From positions 1-8,291 of the forward strand of contig DVKA01000131.1 in NCBI GenBank assembly GCA_018716365.1: a stretch of 8,291 nt of DNA. The letters are read 5' to 3'. Both the position numbers and the translations under genes were made by a program. Under the pieces are notes generated by a model, which saw only the letters and a program-made list of their open reading frames with translations, had not been told where the DNA came from and did not search any database. Shown piece by piece: positions 4,803 to 8,291 of this stretch; within the stretch, counting starts at the first letter, position 1; each line of letters opens with the position of its first letter. The stretch is from Candidatus Caccocola faecipullorum (lineage in GTDB: Bacteria > Synergistota > Synergistia > Synergistales > Synergistaceae).

Positions 4803-5918
4803 CTAGCGCATGGCTATGCGCGGCTGCGCGCGCCCGTCTCCCTCGCGCGACATCAGCACCTGATAGAGCTGAATCGCGCGCGAGCGGAAGGCCCCGGCGC
4901 AGGAGAGCAGATAATATTCCCACATCCTGCGGAAGCGCTCACCGTACCTCTCCGCGAAGGCGGGCCACGCCTTTATGAAATTTTCATGCCAGCGCATCAG
5001 CGTGCGGTCGTAGTTCTGCCCGAGGTTGTGCAGGTCCTCCATGACGAAAAGACCCTCCATCGCGGAAGCTATCTCCGCCGCCGACGGCAGGCTGCCGTTC
5101 GGGAAGATGTACCTGTTGAGCCACCTGTCGCAGTTGGTTGCGGAGGTGTCTCCCGCAATCGTGTGCAGCAGGAAGAGGCCGTTCTTCGCAAGCACGCGCC
5201 GCGCCGTCTCCATGAACGAACGGAAATTCTTCGCCCCGACGTGCTCGAACATCCCGACCGAAACGATCTTGTCATATTCGCCCTCTATATCGCGGTAGTC
5301 GCGTTCGAGAAATTCAACCGGCAGACCGCGGCAGTCCTCGCGCGCGAAAGCCAGCTGCTCCTTCGATATATTCACCGCCGTCACGCTGCAGCCGAAGCGC
5401 GAAGCCATGAACTTCGCAAGGCCGCCCCAGCCGCTCCCGATGTCGAGCAGCCGGTCGCCCTCCTTCAGCTCCAGCTTGCGCGCGATGAGCTCCAGCTTCC
5501 TGACCTGCGCCTCGGCGAGGTCGTCGGTGTCCCTGAAATACGCGCAGCTGTACTGGTGAAGCGGGTCGAGAAACGAAAAGAAAAGCTCGTTGCTGAGGTC
5601 GTAATGCTCGCGCGCGACGCGGCGGCTGCGCCGGCGGCTCTGCATATTCAGCAGCTCCATCGGCAGAAGCAGCAGGGCGTATCGGAGGCTTCCTTTAATG
5701 TCGTTCTCCGCGCCGCACTTTATGACGCGGCATATCAGCTCGTCTATGCGCCCGCACTCCCACCATCCGTCCATATACGATTCCCCGAGGCCGAGATTCT
5801 TCTCGCGCATCACGCGCCCGTAGAAACGTTCGTCGCGCACCTGCGGGTCCCATTCGTCCGGGCCGTTGATCAAAATTCCGGCCGATTTCAGCTTTTCGAC
5901 AATAATTGAAGGAAACAT
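4803..5918 (-). CDS. cfa: Cyclopropane-fatty-acyl-phospholipid synthase
   Basis: A 371-residue SAM-dependent enzyme that adds a methylene group across double bonds of unsaturated acyl chains in membrane phospholipids; E. coli Cfa has 382 residues. The SAM-binding motif LLDIGSGWGG is at 157-166. Residues known to matter in the E. coli enzyme align with a constant offset of 14: E225 (GMFEHVG), H252 (LHTI), Y303 (NYDRTLM) and C340 (SCAGAFRSR), equivalent to E239, H266, Y317 and C354. The N-terminal phospholipid-binding domain covers about 1-90, including GLGESYMDGWWEC. The start at 5918 is chosen over the in-frame ATG at 6044 because GGAGGT lies upstream and family similarity begins there. The gene has a leader of about 130 nt. 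Convergent with the secreted-protein gene. Confidence 0.97.
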   Translation of the reverse strand: MFPSIIVEKLKSAGILINGPDEWDPQVRDERFYGRVMREKNLGLGESYMDGWWECGRIDELICRVIKCGAENDIKGSLRYALLLLPMELLNMQSRRRSRRVAREHYDLSNELFFSFLDPLHQYSCAYFRDTDDLAEAQVRKLELIARKLELKEGDRLLDIGSGWGGLAKFMASRFGCSVTAVNISKEQLAFAREDCRGLPVEFLERDYRDIEGEYDKIVSVGMFEHVGAKNFRSFMETARRVLAKNGLFLLHTIAGDTSATNCDRWLNRYIFPNGSLPSAAEIASAMEGLFVMEDLHNLGQNYDRTLMRWHENFIKAWPAFAERYGERFRRMWEYYLLSCAGAFRSRAIQLYQVLMSREGDGRAQPRIAMR

Positions 5919-5999
5919 CCTTTCCACCTCCGAGACCTCTGACGTTGTGATATAATGCCATTCGCGTGCGTCCGTGCGCGCGCGGAAATTCTGCGTATA

Positions 6000-6014
6000 C
6001 CGGCCTGCGGCCGG
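6000..6014 (-). other. Hairpin in the cfa 5' leader
   Basis: CCGGCC, TGC and GGCCGG form a perfect 6-bp stem with a 3-nt loop, about 80 nt upstream of the cfa start codon in the predicted untranslated leader. No role is known. Confidence 0.35.
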
Positions 6015-6057
6015 GGCGCGAAATGTGCCGCCGTGAAAATACAAAAAATCTAAATAT

Positions 6058-6063
6058 ATTATA
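6058..6063 (-). promoter_or_regulatory. Candidate -10 box for cfa
   Basis: A perfect TATAAT on the minus strand lies in an AT-rich patch between the divergent cfa and DUF486 genes. The -35 region at 16-18 bp (around CTACGT) is a poor match, so an activator or a non-housekeeping sigma factor is possible. It would give a leader of about 130 nt. Confidence 0.4.
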
Positions 6064-6135
6064 GTGCGGCGGCGCGAAAAACGTAGATTTATGCAGTGAA
6101 ATTTAAAAGAAACAATAAAGGAAGATGATTTAGGA

Positions 6136-6480
6136 ATGCTGCGTCACGTTCTGCCCCTCGTCATGCTCCTGGTCTCCAATGTCTTCATGACCTACGCATG
6201 GTACGGACACCTGAAATACCTCGCCGCGAAGCCGGTCATGTTCGCGGTGCTCATAAGCTGGGGCATAGCCTTTCTCGAATACTGCTTCCAGGTCCCCGCA
6301 AACCGCATCGGCAGCACAGTCTACACGCTGCCGCAGCTCAAAATAATACAGGAAGTCATAACGATGACCGTCTTCGCCGCCTTCTCCTACTTCGTAATGA
6401 AAGAGCGGCTCACAATGAACTACCTCTACGCCGCCCTCTGCATGGTCGGCGCGGTGTTTTTCATTTTCAGAGGAAATTAG
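6136..6480 (+). CDS. DUF486 / DMT-like small membrane protein
   Basis: A 114-residue inner-membrane protein with four predicted helices, matching the DUF486 family (DMT_6, related to small multidrug-resistance-type transporters). Family features visible are FMTYAWYGHLK near residues 17-27, LEYCFQVPANRIG (47-59), LKIIQEVITMTVF (68-80) and the ending NYLYAALCMVGAVFFIF. Members are the size of one half of an EamA protein and presumably act as dimers; the substrate is unknown. The ribosome site is AAGGAAG (6118-6124) with a gap of 11 nt, a little long; no better start lies nearby. The gene stands alone, divergent from cfa, and ends at a strong bidirectional terminator. Family assignment is firm, function is not. 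Confidence 0.92.
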   Translation: MLRHVLPLVMLLVSNVFMTYAWYGHLKYLAAKPVMFAVLISWGIAFLEYCFQVPANRIGSTVYTLPQLKIIQEVITMTVFAAFSYFVMKERLTMNYLYAALCMVGAVFFIFRGN

Positions 6481-6493
6481 AGAAAAGCCTGAT

Positions 6494-6537
6494 AAAAAAC
6501 AGCCGCCGCACATCGTCGAACGTGTGGCGGCTGTTTT
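6494..6537. terminator. Bidirectional intrinsic terminator between the DUF486 gene and dapB
   Basis: ACAGCCGCCGCAC (6499-6511) pairs with GTGTGGCGGCTGT (6522-6534), one G-U included, over a 10-nt loop. The stem is flanked by A at 6494-6499 and T at 6534-6537, so both transcripts meet a U-run after the stem. It ends three bases before the dapB stop codon on the opposite strand. Confidence 0.9.
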
Positions 6538-6540
6538 GCG

Positions 6541-7332
6541 TCATTTCGTCAGCTCGTCGAAACTCGTTATGAACACCCCGCGCGGCGAAGAAAGCAGCTT
6601 GCGCGCCGCCATCAGCACGCCGCCCGTGAAAACGCCGCTCGAAAAGTCGTCCACGCTTATCGTGATGACTTCATCTTTGCGCGCGAGCTTTATCGTGTGG
6701 CCCGAAAACGGCCCCGGGTACGAAAGTCTCTCGGCGAAAACCTGCGTCCCGCCGATGTCCGCGCCGAGCGCGCCGTCGTAAGTCTCCGCGCTTTTTATCT
6801 TACCGGCTTCGCGCTCGGACAAAATTCCAGCCAGCATCGCGGCCGTACCGCTCGGCGCGTTGCCCATCTCCGCCATGTGCCGGTCCGTCACAGAGGCATA
6901 AGGGTAATACTCGCGCGCCTCGCGCAGTAACTTGGCGACGAGGTTTATCCCGAGAGCGTAATTCGGCAGAGCCGCCCAGCGCAGTCCCTGCGATACTGCG
7001 TGCGCGCCGAGCTCCGCAAGCTTATCCGGCTTCAGCCCAGTCGTCCCTATCACAGCGTCCGCGCCGAGCCGCAGATAACATTCGAGATTCCGCTCCATCA
7101 CGGCCGCCGCCGAAAATTCCACGACGACGTCCGGCTTCGACGCCGCGACGCCCTCTTCGAGCGACGCCGAAGCCTTCACGCCCAGCGGCGCGATTCCCGC
7201 GAGCGTCCCCAGATCCTCGCCCGCTTCGAGACACCATCCGCCCGCAAGCTCAAACTCGCCGCCCGCAGCAATCTCGCGCACCAGCGCCTTGCCGACGTTG
7301 CCCGACGCGCCCGAAAGAAAAATCCTCGCCAT
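6541..7332 (-). CDS. dapB: 4-hydroxy-tetrahydrodipicolinate reductase (DapB family), variant active site
   Basis: A 263-residue NAD(P)H-dependent reductase of the DapB family, which acts in lysine/diaminopimelate synthesis. The nucleotide-binding loop GASGNVG is at 8-14, VVVEFS at 70-74, GTTG at 96-99, LPNYALGIN at 122-130, the substrate motif PSGTA at 160-164, and GTQVFAERLSYPGPFSGHTI in the C-terminal part. In the catalytic segment DRHMAEMGNAPSGTA the general His is kept (H152, aligned to E. coli H159). The position of the usual catalytic Lys (E. coli K163) is Met156, and the second His is also replaced. It may therefore be a divergent DapB or a relative acting on another substrate. No other lysine-pathway gene is in view. 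AAGGAGG lies 10 nt before ATG. The gene follows elaA by 18 nt. Confidence 0.85.
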   Translation of the reverse strand: MARIFLSGASGNVGKALVREIAAGGEFELAGGWCLEAGEDLGTLAGIAPLGVKASASLEEGVAASKPDVVVEFSAAAVMERNLECYLRLGADAVIGTTGLKPDKLAELGAHAVSQGLRWAALPNYALGINLVAKLLREAREYYPYASVTDRHMAEMGNAPSGTAAMLAGILSEREAGKIKSAETYDGALGADIGGTQVFAERLSYPGPFSGHTIKLARKDEVITISVDDFSSGVFTGGVLMAARKLLSSPRGVFITSFDELTK

Positions 7333-7350
7333 AGAAAACCAGCCTCCTTA

Positions 7351-7812
7351 TTAAACGCGGCCCGCGCCGCGAAGTTCGAGCCTCATATCGACGTGCGGCA
7401 CGCCCGCGTCATCGTAAGGCTCCGAAATCTCGACAAAACCGAAAGAGCGGTAAAACTCCCTTAAATAAACCTGCGCGCCTATCGTCAGCGCGCAGTCCCC
7501 AAACTCCGCGCGCGCGAGCGCAACCGCCCGCTCCATCATCTCGCGCGCAAGCCCGCGCCCGCGGCAGGCAGGCGCGACGGACACGCGCCCGAGCGACGGC
7601 GTGTCGAAAGTCGCCCCCGCCGGAAGCACGCGCATAGACGCGGCGAGCGCCTCTCCATCGTATGCGAAAATATGCAGAGCACAGAAATCCGCGCCGTCCA
7701 CGTCGTTATAGGGCGAACTCTGCTCTGCGACGAAAACCTCGCTCCGCATCCTCAAAATATCGTAAAGCTCCTGCTTCGTAAGCTCGTCGAAATTTTTAAT
7801 CCTCCACTCCAT
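7351..7812 (-). CDS. elaA: GNAT-family N-acetyltransferase, ElaA type
   Basis: A 153-residue acetyl-CoA-dependent acyltransferase matching the ElaA family, at the usual length. It starts with EWRIKNFDELTKQELYDILRMR and then VFVAEQ (27-31) and PYNDVDGAD (34-42), which correspond to the VFVVEQ and PYxExDGxD signature. The acetyl-CoA-binding motif A is GRVSVAPACRGRGLAREMM (75-93, with R84-G-R-G-L-A). AQVYLREFYRSFGF (113-126) and GVPHVDM (137-143) complete the family pattern. The substrate is unknown. The start is supported by AAGGAGG seven bases upstream. dapB begins 18 nt after its stop, so the two form an operon. A possible -10 (TATGAT) is 22 bp upstream of the start codon. Confidence 0.93.
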   Translation of the reverse strand: MEWRIKNFDELTKQELYDILRMRSEVFVAEQSSPYNDVDGADFCALHIFAYDGEALAASMRVLPAGATFDTPSLGRVSVAPACRGRGLAREMMERAVALARAEFGDCALTIGAQVYLREFYRSFGFVEISEPYDDAGVPHVDMRLELRGAGRV

Positions 7813-7833
7813 CTTGCCGCCTCCTTCAATTCA

Positions 7834-7839
7834 ATCATA
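7834..7839 (-). promoter_or_regulatory. Candidate -10 box for elaA-dapB
   Basis: TATGAT on the minus strand (5/6) lies 21-27 bp upstream of the elaA start codon. The -35 region at 16-17 bp (TTTTGC) is weak. The leader would be only about 15 nt, just enough for the ribosome site. Confidence 0.3.
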
Positions 7840-7945
7840 ACACCGCGAAACGCGCGCAAAATAGTAATTTCAGGAAAAATAAAAATTTTTAATCCCGTCG
7901 CCGCGCGGAAAAACGCAAAAAACCGCCTTGCACCATGCCGTGCGT

Positions 7946-7989
7946 CCTATAAAAAAACGCTTGACGTATTCGAGGGCGCGTAATATACT
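7946..7989 (+). promoter_or_regulatory. rRNA operon promoter with A-rich upstream element
   Basis: TTGACG (7961-7966, 5/6), a 17-bp spacer and TATACT (7984-7989, 5/6) lie about 260 bp before the 16S start. An A/T-rich tract (7946-7957, TCCTATAAAAAA) sits just upstream of the -35 box, as UP elements do in rRNA promoters. The expected start is near 7996-7997. Confidence 0.85.
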
Positions 7990-7996
7990 CTCTTTC

Positions 7997-8241
7997 GTTG
8001 CGCCGCGGGAGGGCGGTCTTGAGGGAAACCTCGGGGCGGGCCTGAAGGAGAGCGGCGCCGCACCATGACAAGGGAATACAGAGGAGCGAGACGGAAGCGG
8101 AAGCTGCGGCGAGCGGGGCGTGAAAGCGCCGAAGCGAGCGGAGCGGAAGCTGAAGTTGAGAAGGTAAAGAACAGACGTGCAACTTGAGCGGGCGACTGGT
8201 TCATTCTGTAAGAGTGGATGAAGTTGAAGCGAAACAGGAAT
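7997..8241 (+). other. 16S rRNA leader (pre-rRNA 5' region)
   Basis: About 245 nt of transcribed, non-coding leader between the rRNA promoter and mature 16S. From about 8070 to 8175 it is strongly purine-rich with few T. It contains an 11-nt direct repeat (AGCGGAAGCTG at 8096-8106 and 8142-8152), an 8-nt repeat (GAAGTTGA at 8152-8159 and 8220-8227), and a GNRA-type hairpin (GAGG-GAAA-CCTC, 8021-8032). AAGTTG (8153-8158) can pair with CAACTT (8180-8185), extended by three more pairs past one mismatch. I do not see a canonical boxA. The usual RNase III stem cannot be judged because the 3' flank of 16S is outside the window. Confidence 0.7.
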
Positions 8242-8291
8242 CAAACGGAGAGTTTGATCCTGGCTCAGGACGAACGCTGGCGGCGTGCCTA
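8242..8291 (+). rRNA. rrs: 16S ribosomal RNA, 5' end (partial)
   Basis: The universal 16S start AGAGTTTGATCCTGGCTCAG begins at 8249, followed by the bacterial consensus GACGAACGCTGGCGGCGTGC. The mature 5' end is set about seven bases before AGAGTTTG by analogy with E. coli, so it is good to within a few bases. The gene continues past the window edge and should open an rRNA operon divergent from elaA-dapB. Confidence 0.97.

Noticed and set aside
4807..4822. Hairpin GCGCAT-GGCT-ATGCGC at the end of cfa as a shared terminator
   Set aside because: Only 6 bp, within the cfa coding sequence, and with no U-run on either strand.
4986..5909. 307-codon plus-strand frame opposite cfa
   Set aside because: It is fully antisense to a well-conserved enzyme, has no recognisable domains and no ribosome site of note.
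5918..6044. Longer N-terminus for Cfa
   Set aside because: It adds 42 residues with no family counterpart; the ATG at 5918 has a GGAGGT site and family similarity begins there.

Overview
The window reads as ordinary, gene-dense chromosomal DNA of a GC-rich bacterium. It has consensus Shine-Dalgarno sites, sigma-70-type promoters, a CFA synthase and a Sec-exported protein. The gene set and the 16S start would suit a Synergistota-like anaerobe (Cloacibacillus or relatives), but that placement is a weak inference because only about 50 nt of 16S rRNA are visible. No mobile element, CRISPR array or tRNA was seen.

Layout. (1) Positions 1-1345, plus strand: the 3' end of an unrecognised gene, then a DMT/EamA-family transporter 12 nt downstream. 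(2) Positions 1379-1498: three closely spaced hairpins, the last a good intrinsic terminator for the opposing corA gene. (3) Positions 1530-4089, minus strand: two metal-ion transporters. A cation diffusion facilitator (CDF) exporter comes first, then a CorA-family Mg2+ channel. Each has its own promoter and a leader of about 160 nt. (4) Positions 4166-4798, plus: a small secreted protein, convergent with (5) cfa (4803-5918, minus). (6) Positions 6136-6480, plus: a DUF486 small membrane protein, separated by a bidirectional terminator from (7) the minus-strand elaA-dapB pair (7812 to 6541). (8) Positions 7961-8291, plus: an rRNA promoter, a purine-rich leader and the first bases of 16S rRNA.

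The most interesting parts are the two metal-transporter leaders. The CDF leader folds into a four-way junction whose joining segments closely resemble the NiCo (czcD) riboswitch as I remember it. The 3' strands of its P1 and P4 stems are also the 5' half of a strong terminator, so metal binding should turn the gene on. The CDF itself has an N-D/D-D transport site like Mn2+ exporters, which raises the question of whether the switch senses Co/Ni, Fe(II) or Mn.

The corA leader carries a 19-codon upstream ORF (MDASGPSPEPVGQSRTIDI) followed by chained, mutually exclusive GC-rich pairings. This recalls the proline/acidic leader peptides that control Mg2+ transporters in enterobacteria (mgtL, corL). 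Together these suggest two RNA-controlled, divalent-metal transport genes side by side: exporter first, Mg2+ channel second.
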